IMG/VR virus record: IMGVR_UViG_3300033149_001502
Location: 1-24,065 of that record
DNA: 24,065 nucleotides
Origin: a virus
Reading direction: 5' to 3' (one strand)
The position numbers and the translations under genes are program-made. The first letter of the stretch is position 1. The number at the start of each line of letters is the position of its first letter. Below the pieces are notes generated by a model, which saw only the letters and a list, made by a program, of their open reading frames with translations, did no database searches and was not told the DNA's origin. Below are positions 7,511 through 13,910 of this stretch, in pieces.

Positions 7511-8742
7511 TCTGACACCACCTCCAAAAGACTTGCGGCAACCTTCTCTGCCTCATCTTCGCTCATGGTCGGATAAATAGGAAGGCATAGGTGGGAGATA
7601 CTGTAAGACTCTGCATCAGAGCCTAGAAGGCCTCCACTTGGTAAATACCCAAAGAAGTTAGGATGGTTCTCAAACACCCTGAATCTCCACAGCGGCTTCG
7701 AGTTGCACTTTGCCTGCAACAGAATGCCCCTTGCCTTGAGAGCGCCATATACCTTTTCGTTATCTGCATGGCTTCTCAGCCCCGGGACCATCACTATGTA
7801 CCTATACAGGTTGGGCTCCAACTTTCCACTCTTCACCAGGAGCCTATACACCAGCCTGTCAGTGTGACCTCCAGCAGACCTGAAAAAATGATCATACACA
7901 TCCGCTATCTTTTTTCGCTCCCTGTACACCTTATCATAGTTTTCCCACAAGATGCTTCCGATAGCTGCCTGGAACTCCGTCATCCTCCAGTTATAACCTA
8001 TTATGGCAGAATCTGCGAAGATCGGGTCTCCATTCGGATCCTTCCCGTAATTTCTATACGTCCTCAGAAACTCCGCCACGTCATCATCGTCCACCAGTAG
8101 CATTCCACCCTCTCCAGAGTGAATCATCTTCGTAGCATAAAAAGAAAATGTCGCTATATCTCCCTCAGACCCTGCCAGCCTTCCATCGCTGTACTTCGCC
8201 CCATGGGCATGGGCACAGTCCTCTACAGTCGGCACTCCCATATCCCGCAGAAGCCTGATCAGCTCAACTGAGTCTGCCCCGGTCGTTCCAGCAGTGTACA
8301 CCGCCATAAAGATGGTCTTCTTGCTCCCCAACCCAAACGACTTAAACGTATCCACCACCTGGTCAACCGTGCACATCACTCCATTAAGAACCTTTGAAGG
8401 AACAGTTATCACCTTCGCGCCAAGCCTCAGCGCAACGTTCACACACCCATAGAATGCAGTGTCCGGCATCAGCACTACTGTATCGCTCAGGTCATAGATC
8501 GCATGTTTATCACTAGGCATCCCGTCCAGCTTCCATGACAACGCTATCAGCGCGGCCTCCAGCGCAGAGGTATCACTGTTGACCGCTATCCCATGCTTCC
8601 TCTCATGAGAAGCAGAAAAAATCTCCTCAAATTTGCGGGTCTTCTCCCCAAGGATCAGCATTCCACTATCTATTACCTCCTCAAAAGCTTTCATCACCTC
8701 ATCCTTAAACATCTCCAAGGCTATCTTGTATGGAACTATCAT
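7507..8742 (-). CDS. DegT/DnrJ/EryC1/StrS-family PLP aminotransferase
   Basis: A pyridoxal-phosphate enzyme that typically adds an amino group to a keto-sugar nucleotide. From the chosen start (411 residues), the substrate/PLP loop GIAVNSDTSALEAAL is at about 51-65. VEDCAHAHGA, with the PLP-ring Asp175, follows. The Schiff-base lysine lies in FSFYATKMIHSGEGG (Lys205). All match active members of the family. An in-frame start 66 nt further upstream exists, but the ATG at 8740-8742 is preferred: it follows AAAGGAG by 6 nt and overlaps the upstream TGA as ATGA. It is the first sugar gene after the 9716 gene. Its keto-sugar substrate is not supplied by an obvious gene in the window, so it may use a host intermediate. 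Confidence 0.9.
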   Translation of the reverse strand: MIVPYKIALEMFKDEVMKAFEEVIDSGMLILGEKTRKFEEIFSASHERKHGIAVNSDTSALEAALIALSWKLDGMPSDKHAIYDLSDTVVLMPDTAFYGCVNVALRLGAKVITVPSKVLNGVMCTVDQVVDTFKSFGLGSKKTIFMAVYTAGTTGADSVELIRLLRDMGVPTVEDCAHAHGAKYSDGRLAGSEGDIATFSFYATKMIHSGEGGMLLVDDDDVAEFLRTYRNYGKDPNGDPIFADSAIIGYNWRMTEFQAAIGSILWENYDKVYRERKKIADVYDHFFRSAGGHTDRLVYRLLVKSGKLEPNLYRYIVMVPGLRSHADNEKVYGALKARGILLQAKCNSKPLWRFRVFENHPNFFGYLPSGGLLGSDAESYSISHLCLPIYPTMSEDEAEKVAASLLEVVSE

Positions 8743-9716
8743 CTGTCTCTCCTTTCTATGCACCACTCTACTATCTTCTTCATCTCTGCTCCCATCTTCT
8801 TTTTCCACAACCTTCTGGTCTCCATCGGCGACATCCCATTCTTCGACAGTCGCAGCCGTTCTTCAATCGGCCACCACACCTGCTCAAACGGTGATGCCAC
8901 CGTCGGATCTTCGACATCAGTTCTCATCCACGCCGGAACCCATGCCGACTCAGCATAAAACCACAAATCATCCAGATCTCTTTCTGTCACCCATCCAAAC
9001 CCCTTCTGCTCCCTATACTTCAGAAACACTCTCATCGCCATCTTACCTACCATCGTATGCATATCAAACACGTACCACGGCAGGTTAACTGTTTTCGGGG
9101 GCTTGGATCCGTGCTTCTGCTTCCACAGCCTCCAGTCCTCCTCTATCTTTCTTTTCACCTCCTCCTTCTTCAATCCTCTAGCTGCCACCAGAATCATCAC
9201 TCCCAAGCAGCCTACCCTGTCTCCCAACATCCCTCCGGCGAAAACCCTTTTTCTAATCGTCTCTAGAGCAGCAGACTCATAATCTGACATCTTTCTAAAA
9301 TCCATCAGATGTTCTGTCAACCAAAATGCTACCTTCATCGGATCTCCGTTCACAGCATCTAGCCTCTTCTTCAATTCTACAGCAATCCTTTCCTCTTCTA
9401 TCCCGACCTTCAATCTCCCAGCAAGAGGAACCAACGGCTCGGCATCCTTCTGTTTACTTACTACCGTTAGCAGATAAATGAACCTCCTCCAGTCCTTCTC
9501 CTGCTTATTTTCCATCTGCATCAACTCTGCCAACTCCCCTGCCATCCACCACACCTCCTCCATCACCAGAATCGGCGTCCTCCACTTCAACCAATTTCTA
9601 TGCTTCGACTCTGCCCACAACAGATCGAAACACGTCTTCGCAAGGTCCAGGTCTCCTCTCCGGATCGCCTTCTGAATTCCGCTTCTCGCTCCATACACTA
9701 GATCATCATCTTTCAT
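8739..9716 (-). CDS. Unknown helical protein, MgsA/clamp-loader C-domain-like N-terminus
   Basis: A 325-residue mostly helical, Trp-rich protein with no catalytic motif I recognise. The first ~50 residues (GIQKAIRRGDLDLAKTCFDLLW, then WRTPILVMEEVWWMAGE) resemble the helical C-terminal region of MgsA/RarA-type clamp-loader relatives (pattern QKAIRxxDxDxA ... RR/E). The resemblance is visual and weak. The frame opens further upstream, but the ATG at 9714-9716 is preferred: GGAGG lies 10 nt before it, and the earlier ATG (9768-9770) falls inside the promoter. It is the first gene after promoter 9749-9777 and precedes the sugar cassette, with ATGA overlap to the aminotransferase. It may serve replication rather than sugar chemistry. 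Confidence 0.6.
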   Translation of the reverse strand: MKDDDLVYGARSGIQKAIRRGDLDLAKTCFDLLWAESKHRNWLKWRTPILVMEEVWWMAGELAELMQMENKQEKDWRRFIYLLTVVSKQKDAEPLVPLAGRLKVGIEEERIAVELKKRLDAVNGDPMKVAFWLTEHLMDFRKMSDYESAALETIRKRVFAGGMLGDRVGCLGVMILVAARGLKKEEVKRKIEEDWRLWKQKHGSKPPKTVNLPWYVFDMHTMVGKMAMRVFLKYREQKGFGWVTERDLDDLWFYAESAWVPAWMRTDVEDPTVASPFEQVWWPIEERLRLSKNGMSPMETRRLWKKKMGAEMKKIVEWCIERRDR

Positions 9717-9748
9717 CCATTTATGCCCTCCTTTTAAGTTTTGGGGAT

Positions 9749-9777
9749 ATTTTATAACATATAAAATCATTTGTCAA
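9749..9777 (-). promoter_or_regulatory. Sigma70-type promoter P1
   Basis: On the minus strand a perfect TTGACA (9772-9777) is followed by a 17-nt spacer and TAAAAT (9749-9754). An overlapping TATAAA gives a 15-nt spacer. It occupies the only gap between the small gene at 9781 and the gene starting at 9716, leaving a leader of about 25 nt with a GGAGG site. It should drive the sugar cassette and possibly the terminase genes. The -35 box and adjacent spacer are identical to those of P2. Confidence 0.85.
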
Positions 9778-9780
9778 GGA

Positions 9781-9966
9781 TTATTCCTTCGCCTTAACAT
9801 CCGACTTCCGTGGCCGGAATGCATCAGTGTAGATACAATCCTCTGTGCCATCCTCGTACACTAGGTAGGCGGACCCGTATACAAAGCTGGGCGGCCCGAT
9901 CACCCTCACGTCTACCACCTTCTTGAACGGGCCGCCACGGTTAACAGGCTTGCACATTTTTCCCAC
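9781..9966 (-). CDS. Small hypothetical protein (61 aa)
   Basis: A small basic protein with an SH3-like or beta-barrel look: VVDVRVIGPPSFVYGSAYLVYEDGTEDCIYTDAFRP in the middle and a Lys-rich tail. No family is recognised. The open frame extends to a GTG at 10006-10008. The start at GTG 9964-9966 is preferred because AGGAGG lies 6 nt upstream; an ATG at 9955-9957 is also possible. It follows the acidic-tailed protein and ends 4 nt before the -35 box of P1, so it is the last gene of the P2 unit. The YLVYEDGTEDCIYTD stretch is typical of small phage beta proteins, but this does not assign a function. Confidence 0.6.
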   Translation of the reverse strand: MGKMCKPVNRGGPFKKVVDVRVIGPPSFVYGSAYLVYEDGTEDCIYTDAFRPRKSDVKAKE

Positions 9967-10013
9967 CCACCACCTCCTATAAACCTCTCTCTGATCCTCT
10001 CTCCTCACTGCTA

Positions 10014-10952
10014 CTACTCCTCAGTCAGACCAAGCAGCTCATCAAGATCAATCTCATCCTCATCAACATCATCAAGGGACTCTGCCAGCTCAAGCCCCTC
10101 TTCATTTTCATCTTCCTCTTCATTCTTCTCGTCCTCATCCTCGTCCTCATCCTCATCCACGTCCCCGGAGGCCAACTCCTCAATGTCGTCATCCACCGCA
10201 TCGAGGGCATCCTCAGCCTTCTCAACCTCCATACTTGTCTCCTTATCCGCAACTATCAGATTGACTCCATAGGCCTGCTCAATGAAGGCTATCATGTCTT
10301 TGAGTGGAGTTCTCTTAGGTGAAGCCCCCCTGTCAGCCATCCAATCCTGGCATATCATCTCAAGGGCTACCACCGTGTTGTCCGTGTTAAGGAGTTTCTT
10401 GGCCTCCTCTACAGCCTCAGTGATGACGTTAGCCTCGGCCTCGCTCATTTTTAGACGCCATGTGGTAATAGTAGGAACTTCTACCCCAGACAGGTCCTTG
10501 CGCTTGGTGACCTTCACTGCCTCGGTAAGCTCTCGACTTGACATCTTTTCAGCCTTCTCTATCCACTCCTGAGCATTCTCTTCATTAATCACCCGCACAA
10601 GGTCTTTCATCTTTGCCCACCCAAGCTTCTCAACAGTAGGCTTCGAGAGATTCAGGGCCTTGACCTTCTCCCAGATGTCCACGAAGTACATCGCCTTGCG
10701 ATACTGCATTCCAAGCTCAGTAGTGATGTACTCCTCAAAGTCCTTGAAGCCCCACTCTCGGTAAAACTCTTTGTGGTACGCCTCGTGGAGCAGCCGAGCC
10801 AGGTCAATGTACCCTCGCTCCACCTCCTGATACTTCTCCATGATCTCTTTTCGGACCAGTTCATGCCTCTTGGCTTTACTCTTAGCCTTCACTGCAGCAC
10901 CACTGGCCTTGCTGTTCGCCTTCTTACTCTGCTTTTGCTTTGCTTTTGCCAT
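10014..10952 (-). CDS. Phage protein with Lys-rich N-terminus and acidic C-terminal tail
   Basis: A 312-residue protein of unknown function with extreme charge segregation. Residues 1-30 are Lys/Ala/Ser-rich. The middle has a helical domain (FYREWGFKDFEEYITTELGM, then VEKLGWAKMKDLVRVI). Its order resembles the phage helix-rich proteins that precede DNA-binding HTH segments. Residues about 230-312 are almost all Asp/Glu, with a low-complexity run at about 10115-10165. Acidic tails of this type are used by phage DNA-binding proteins to modulate DNA contact or bind partners. Ribosome site AGGAGG lies 8 nt before the ATG. It sits between the AAA+ ATPase and a small protein, all under promoter P2. 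It could be a partner of the ATPase; this is inference. Confidence 0.65.
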   Translation of the reverse strand: MAKAKQKQSKKANSKASGAAVKAKSKAKRHELVRKEIMEKYQEVERGYIDLARLLHEAYHKEFYREWGFKDFEEYITTELGMQYRKAMYFVDIWEKVKALNLSKPTVEKLGWAKMKDLVRVINEENAQEWIEKAEKMSSRELTEAVKVTKRKDLSGVEVPTITTWRLKMSEAEANVITEAVEEAKKLLNTDNTVVALEMICQDWMADRGASPKRTPLKDMIAFIEQAYGVNLIVADKETSMEVEKAEDALDAVDDDIEELASGDVDEDEDEDEDEKNEEEDENEEGLELAESLDDVDEDEIDLDELLGLTEE

Positions 10953-10964
10953 CTTTCTATCCTC

Positions 10965-12494
10965 CTACTTTTTATGAAGTTTTCTAACCTTACCCCTACT
11001 ACTCTCAGTAGGGGAACCACCCACCAATCTTGCTCTTGTCTTCACCCACTCTCTGGTCGCTTTCACCTCCTCTGCACTACGCTGTGCCTGTGGCACCGTC
11101 TCTTTAACCGACCGCAAAATGTCCTTGGTCGTAAATTCCCTATCCTTGTCAAAGGCTGAGAACATTGCATCAACTATCACTCCTTCTATCTCAGCCCCCA
11201 CAAAATCCTCCGTCCTTGCCGCCAAAAGTGGTATATCAAAATTCTCCGGATCACGTCCTCTCTTCCTGAGATGGATCTCAAAAATCTCCTCTCTTTCCTC
11301 AACAGTAGGCAAGTCAGTCGCCCACACCTCGTCTAGCCTTCCCTTCCGGTAGACCATAGAAGGGAGGGTCGTGACATCATTGGCAGTGGCAACCAACATC
11401 ACCGGCTTCTTCGTCTCTTGTAGCCATGTCAGAATTGTGGAGACAACCCTAGCAGTCACTCCAGAGTCCAACTCACCTGAGCCCCTGGCCCCTGCCAACC
11501 CCTTCTCTATCTCGTCAATCCACAACACCACTGGAGAAACTGCCTCTGCAACCTGTAGTGCAGACCTGACAGTAGCCTCTGACTCACCAACCAGTGACCG
11601 GAACATCTTTCCCATGTCCAGTCTAAGGCACGGAAGTTGGAGATAGGACGCTGTGGCCTTTGCTACCAGACTCTTACCAGTTCCTGCAGGACCAACTATA
11701 AGAATCCCTTTCGGGTATGGCAGCCCATACTCCCTAGCCTTATCTGAAAACGCACGCTTTCTTCGCTGTAACCATTCCTTAAGAGCGGAGAAGCCTCCGA
11801 CATCATTTAACGTCTCCTCCACCCTAACGAAGTCTAATTCTGACTTTCGGACCTCATTCTCCTTCTGGAGCTGGATAACCCTCAAGTCAATCCCATTGCT
11901 TGTAGCCAGTGAGAGAGCTATCGCATTCTCAGCTCCCATCCTATCAAGCCCAACCGCCGCGTTAGCGGCTGCCCTGATCAGTTCTTCCTTGTCACCATTC
12001 AGCTTAATGTCAGCCTCGTAGGCTGTAATGATCTTTCTATACTCCTCTTCAATCTCCTCTCGGGAAGGAAGAGGAAGGTCTATAAATGTGACAAGATTTC
12101 GCAACTCAGGTGGGAGATCAAGATCAGGACCTAACAGGATTATATGAGACCCTACCAACCGTGCTGACATGATAGAGTCCGACATCTGTTGGATCACTGC
12201 ATAATTGCTGATGAACTGTCTCACGTTATGGAAGACAGCGACTATTGGCTCGTCCGACGTCTCTACAAAGGCCAAGGCGTCTATCAGATCCTGGGCCTTC
12301 TCAACCGACGACCCGTCGTGCTTCTCCACTACCAATCCGCTAGTCACCTTCCACACACCTAGCATTACATCTGGGAAATAACTCTCCACCGTACTCCTTA
12401 CCAAGGCCTCCGCTGCCTGCGTATTCTCAGAAGTCCTGAGAAAGAGGCACGGATAGCCTGCAGACATATAGTCCAGCAGTTCAGGTTCCTTCAT
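10965..12494 (-). CDS. AAA+ ATPase, Ycf46-like
   Basis: A 509-residue ATPase. The first ~220 residues match the Ycf46-type N-terminal domain, with SAGYPCLFLRT near the start. The AAA+ module follows: GGFSALKEWLQRR (about 233-245), Walker A GPAGTGKS (268-275), Walker B VLWIDE (323-328), a LVATAND sensor-1 strand (about 370) and a YRKGRLDEVW arginine-finger region. The layout fits Ycf46 proteins more closely than FtsH: there is no membrane segment and no zinc-protease motif, so this is not a protease. Ycf46-like proteins are AAA+ ATPases of poorly defined role. It is the first gene after promoter P2, with GGAGG and a short gap before the ATG. A role in remodelling proteins or nucleic acids in replication is inferred. 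Confidence 0.85.
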   Translation of the reverse strand: MKEPELLDYMSAGYPCLFLRTSENTQAAEALVRSTVESYFPDVMLGVWKVTSGLVVEKHDGSSVEKAQDLIDALAFVETSDEPIVAVFHNVRQFISNYAVIQQMSDSIMSARLVGSHIILLGPDLDLPPELRNLVTFIDLPLPSREEIEEEYRKIITAYEADIKLNGDKEELIRAAANAAVGLDRMGAENAIALSLATSNGIDLRVIQLQKENEVRKSELDFVRVEETLNDVGGFSALKEWLQRRKRAFSDKAREYGLPYPKGILIVGPAGTGKSLVAKATASYLQLPCLRLDMGKMFRSLVGESEATVRSALQVAEAVSPVVLWIDEIEKGLAGARGSGELDSGVTARVVSTILTWLQETKKPVMLVATANDVTTLPSMVYRKGRLDEVWATDLPTVEEREEIFEIHLRKRGRDPENFDIPLLAARTEDFVGAEIEGVIVDAMFSAFDKDREFTTKDILRSVKETVPQAQRSAEEVKATREWVKTRARLVGGSPTESSRGKVRKLHKK

Positions 12495-12514
12495 AATCGC
12501 CCTCCAATTTTTAG

Positions 12515-12524
12515 TTTTTTTTTT
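12515..12524 (-). repeat. Homopolymeric A10 tract in the P2 leader
   Basis: Ten consecutive T on the given strand, read as A10 on the coding strand. It begins just downstream of the -10 box of P2 and ends about 20 nt before the ATPase start codon. Transcription would begin at or just before this tract, so the mRNA may have a slippage-prone, A-rich 5' leader. Confidence 0.8.
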
Positions 12525-12553
12525 AGAGTATATGAGATAAAATCATTTGTCAA
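12525..12553 (-). promoter_or_regulatory. Sigma70-type promoter P2
   Basis: A perfect TTGACA on the minus strand (12548-12553) is followed by either TACTCT at 17-nt spacing (12525-12530) or the better TATACT at 15-nt spacing (12527-12532). It drives the Ycf46-like ATPase, which starts at 12494. The sequence CTTGACAAATGATTTTAT is identical to P1. It lies 33 nt downstream of the tRNA-like element. Confidence 0.82.
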
Positions 12554-12586
12554 GTATTTTTTGTAAAACTCTCGCACATTTAATGT

Positions 12587-12711
12587 GGCCGGGGCCAGGA
12601 CTCGAACCTGGACGCCGGTTGTTTTGAATCGCCTTAACACCGCCCAGGCCACCGGCAGCGATTGGATGATGCGGCATTCAGCTTGTGTCTACCAGTTCCA
12701 CCACCCCGGCC
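12587..12711 (-). tRNA. tRNA-Leu-like element with abnormal central region
   Basis: The ends and arms are tRNA-like on the minus strand. An acceptor GGCCGGGG/CCCCGGCC pairs fully (12704-12711 with 12587-12594). The D arm GTGGAACTGGTAGACAC (12685-12701) matches that of tRNA-Leu. The T arm is CCAGGTTCGAGTCCTGG (12595-12611), with a perfect 5-bp stem and the usual TTCGAnT loop. Between them lie 73 nt (12612-12684), about 35 more than in a Leu tRNA. I could not fold a 5-bp anticodon stem with a 7-nt loop in it. TTCAAAA, which would place a CAA anticodon, occurs but its flanks do not pair. The base after the acceptor is not followed by an encoded CCA. It may be an intron-bearing, degenerate or non-decoding tRNA-like RNA. 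Confidence 0.5.
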
Positions 12712-12714
12712 ATG

Positions 12715-12846
12715 CTACTCCTGAAGCCTTCCACACTTTGGACAATACCACCTATGAAAACCTTTCTCGTACTTGACGCGCGGTTCTCCTTTGTAACCGC
12801 AATAAGGACATTTGATCTTAAATTTTATCCTTCTTCCCACTGCCAT
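12715..12846 (-). CDS. 43-aa zinc-ribbon protein
   Basis: A small gene between the RuvC-like resolvase and the tRNA-like element. The ATG at 12844-12846 directly follows the resolvase TGA (12847-12849), which lies within the ribosome site AAGGAGGTGA. A GTG two codons later has better spacing and may be used instead. The protein begins MAVGRRIKFKIKCPYCGYKG and later has WYCPKCGRLQE before a TAG. Two CPxCG knuckles about 24 residues apart form a classic zinc ribbon. Basic residues at the N-terminus suggest nucleic-acid contact. It may be a small regulator or a partner of the recombination genes; there is no direct evidence for a function. It ends 3 nt before the tRNA-like sequence. Confidence 0.8.
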   Translation of the reverse strand: MAVGRRIKFKIKCPYCGYKGEPRVKYEKGFHRWYCPKCGRLQE

Positions 12847-13419
12847 TCACCTCCTTTTTGCAAGCGCTTGCAAATTTTTTATAAAAGGATTCCTCTTTAT
12901 CAGTGCTTTGATAGAGTCGGCCTCATACTTCAGAAGCTCCCCACGCAGAGGTGGGTTTCCGATAGCGTGCCACCCAAGATCAGCTATGGCCACAGCAGCA
13001 GCCTCATCGTTGGTCTTGCACTCTATCCCAAACTTCTGGAAGACCTTCAGCTTGAATTCGTCCTTCTTCAAGGCTCCATTATTCGATAGGAACTTCTTCC
13101 ATGTCCCAATCGGGACTTCTATCGGCGGATTACTGGTCTTCCTGAATACCGCCAGCTTTACTATCCCATTCAACTCTCCAAGCGAAGCCAGGCTCGATGT
13201 CTTTCCACCCACCCGGTAGGCATAGTCTTCTATGAAAACCACATCCTTCCTATCAACCATGTTCACAATCTTCCACATGATCTCTACTATCCGCATAATC
13301 CGGTGAACAGAATCAGACGGAGGGACACGTATCGCCATCACCTCAAACTGTCCGCTGCCATCAATCCTGGCAAATCCTGTACTAGACAAACTCAAATCCA
13401 GTCCTACTACACCTCTCAT
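12847..13419 (-). CDS. RuvC-like Holliday junction resolvase
   Basis: A 190-residue RNase H-fold nuclease that should cut four-way DNA junctions. The catalytic acids are in order: Asp8 in GLDLSLSSTG, Glu64 in VFIEDYAY, and Asp138 in TNDEAAAVAIADLG with a further Asp147. The GTWKKFLSNNGALKKDEFK segment sits where RuvC members place their DNA-contact helix. The active site looks complete. The protein is longer than bacterial RuvC by a basic C-terminal tail (NLQALAKRR) that carries one copy of the 18-bp palindrome. It follows the DUF1599-type protein with a 4-nt overlap. It belongs to the recombination operon with RecA and the nucleases, consistent with junction resolution before packaging. Confidence 0.85.
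   Translation of the reverse strand: MRGVVGLDLSLSSTGFARIDGSGQFEVMAIRVPPSDSVHRIMRIVEIMWKIVNMVDRKDVVFIEDYAYRVGGKTSSLASLGELNGIVKLAVFRKTSNPPIEVPIGTWKKFLSNNGALKKDEFKLKVFQKFGIECKTNDEAAAVAIADLGWHAIGNPPLRGELLKYEADSIKALIKRNPFIKNLQALAKRR
12857..12874. repeat. 18-bp perfect palindrome, copy 1
   Basis: TTTGCAAGCGCTTGCAAA lies in the last codons of the RuvC-like gene, where it reads L-Q-A-L-A-K. The 16-bp core TTGCAAGCGCTTGCAA also occurs at 17481-17496 and 22948-22965. Its central CG and dyad resemble LacI-family operators. Confidence 0.9.
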
Positions 13420-13721
13420 TCAGGCCTCTCCTCTTTCAATAAACACAACACTATCACTGCGTAATTCGCAAGATCAATCAGTGTGTCCTCCAATGTCTCA
13501 TCCTCAACAACTGCTACGCTGCTCCTGATCAGGTTGCACGCTCTTGCGTACTTGTCCTGAAGCCTGACGAAGGCCCCGACCCACGCTGGGATACCCAACT
13601 TCTCAGACTCACGGAAATTGCCTAGTGAGGAGTTATCACCACTATAATCAGCATCCTTCTTCTTGTGAATTGAGGTCATCCTATCAATAACTTCCATGAA
13701 CCTATCTTTCTTCTCTCCCAT
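13416..13721 (-). CDS. DUF1599 / nucleotide modification-associated domain 1-like protein
   Basis: A 101-residue protein resembling the nucleotide modification-associated domain 1 family (DUF1599). That family is common in phages and often near base-modification or nucleotide-metabolism genes. The signature is visible: KKKDADYSGDNSSLGNF near residues 20-38, then ...RLQDKYARA and DTLIDLANYAVI, an order also seen in MazG-like all-alpha pyrophosphatases. The frame extends to a TTG at 13736. The ATG at 13719-13721 is preferred, with GGAGGAG 4 nt upstream and overlap with the previous gene's stop. Its partner and substrate are unknown. A role in clearing or modifying nucleotides is consistent but not proven. 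Confidence 0.7.
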   Translation of the reverse strand: MGEKKDRFMEVIDRMTSIHKKKDADYSGDNSSLGNFRESEKLGIPAWVGAFVRLQDKYARACNLIRSSVAVVEDETLEDTLIDLANYAVIVLCLLKEERPE

Positions 13722-13722
13722 A

Positions 13723-13908
13723 TCACTCCTCCACAAAACACTCCAATCCTTTATTAACGATTAACCACCACGACATCTCAGCAGTGCCACCGGCCTCGTC
13801 AATCCAACTAATCTGGCTCTTTGGCAACCACACCTCTCTCTTATCAAATTTCATCAACACTGCCTTATCAGTCTCAACCACTACCTCATCAAAGACTATT
13901 ACCGCCAT
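13723..13908 (-). CDS. Small hypothetical protein (61 aa)
   Basis: A short protein, MAVIVFDEVVVETDKAV..., with the phrase FDKREVWLPKSQISWID and a C-terminal stretch MSWWLIVNKGLECFVEE. The pattern of a short beta-rich strand, a KREVWLPKSQI turn and an aromatic strand recurs in small phage proteins and suggests a compact beta fold. I do not recognise a family. It follows the RecB-like nuclease by 2 nt and overlaps the DUF1599-type gene's ribosome site. A weak AGGAAAGG site precedes the ATG. Its place in the recombination block does not by itself define a role. Confidence 0.55.
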   Translation of the reverse strand: MAVIVFDEVVVETDKAVLMKFDKREVWLPKSQISWIDEAGGTAEMSWWLIVNKGLECFVEE

Positions 13909-13910
13909 TA

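Noticed and set aside
8742-8808. Upstream in-frame start for the DegT aminotransferase
   Set aside because: The extra 22 residues are charged and not family-like, and the start at 8742 has AAAGGAG and an ATGA overlap.
9716-9770. Longer start at 9768-9770 for the unknown helical protein
   Set aside because: This ATG lies inside promoter P1, upstream of the expected transcription start; the ATG at 9716 has GGAGG at a suitable distance.
10965-12494. FtsH-type metalloprotease
   Set aside because: The AAA+ module is FtsH-like, but there is no HExxH site and no membrane segment; the N-terminal domain fits Ycf46-like proteins better.
12555-12586. Hairpin CACATTAAATGTG after the tRNA-like element as a terminator
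   Set aside because: The stem is short (6 bp) and AT-rich, and the T-run after it is separated and weak, so termination is not supported.
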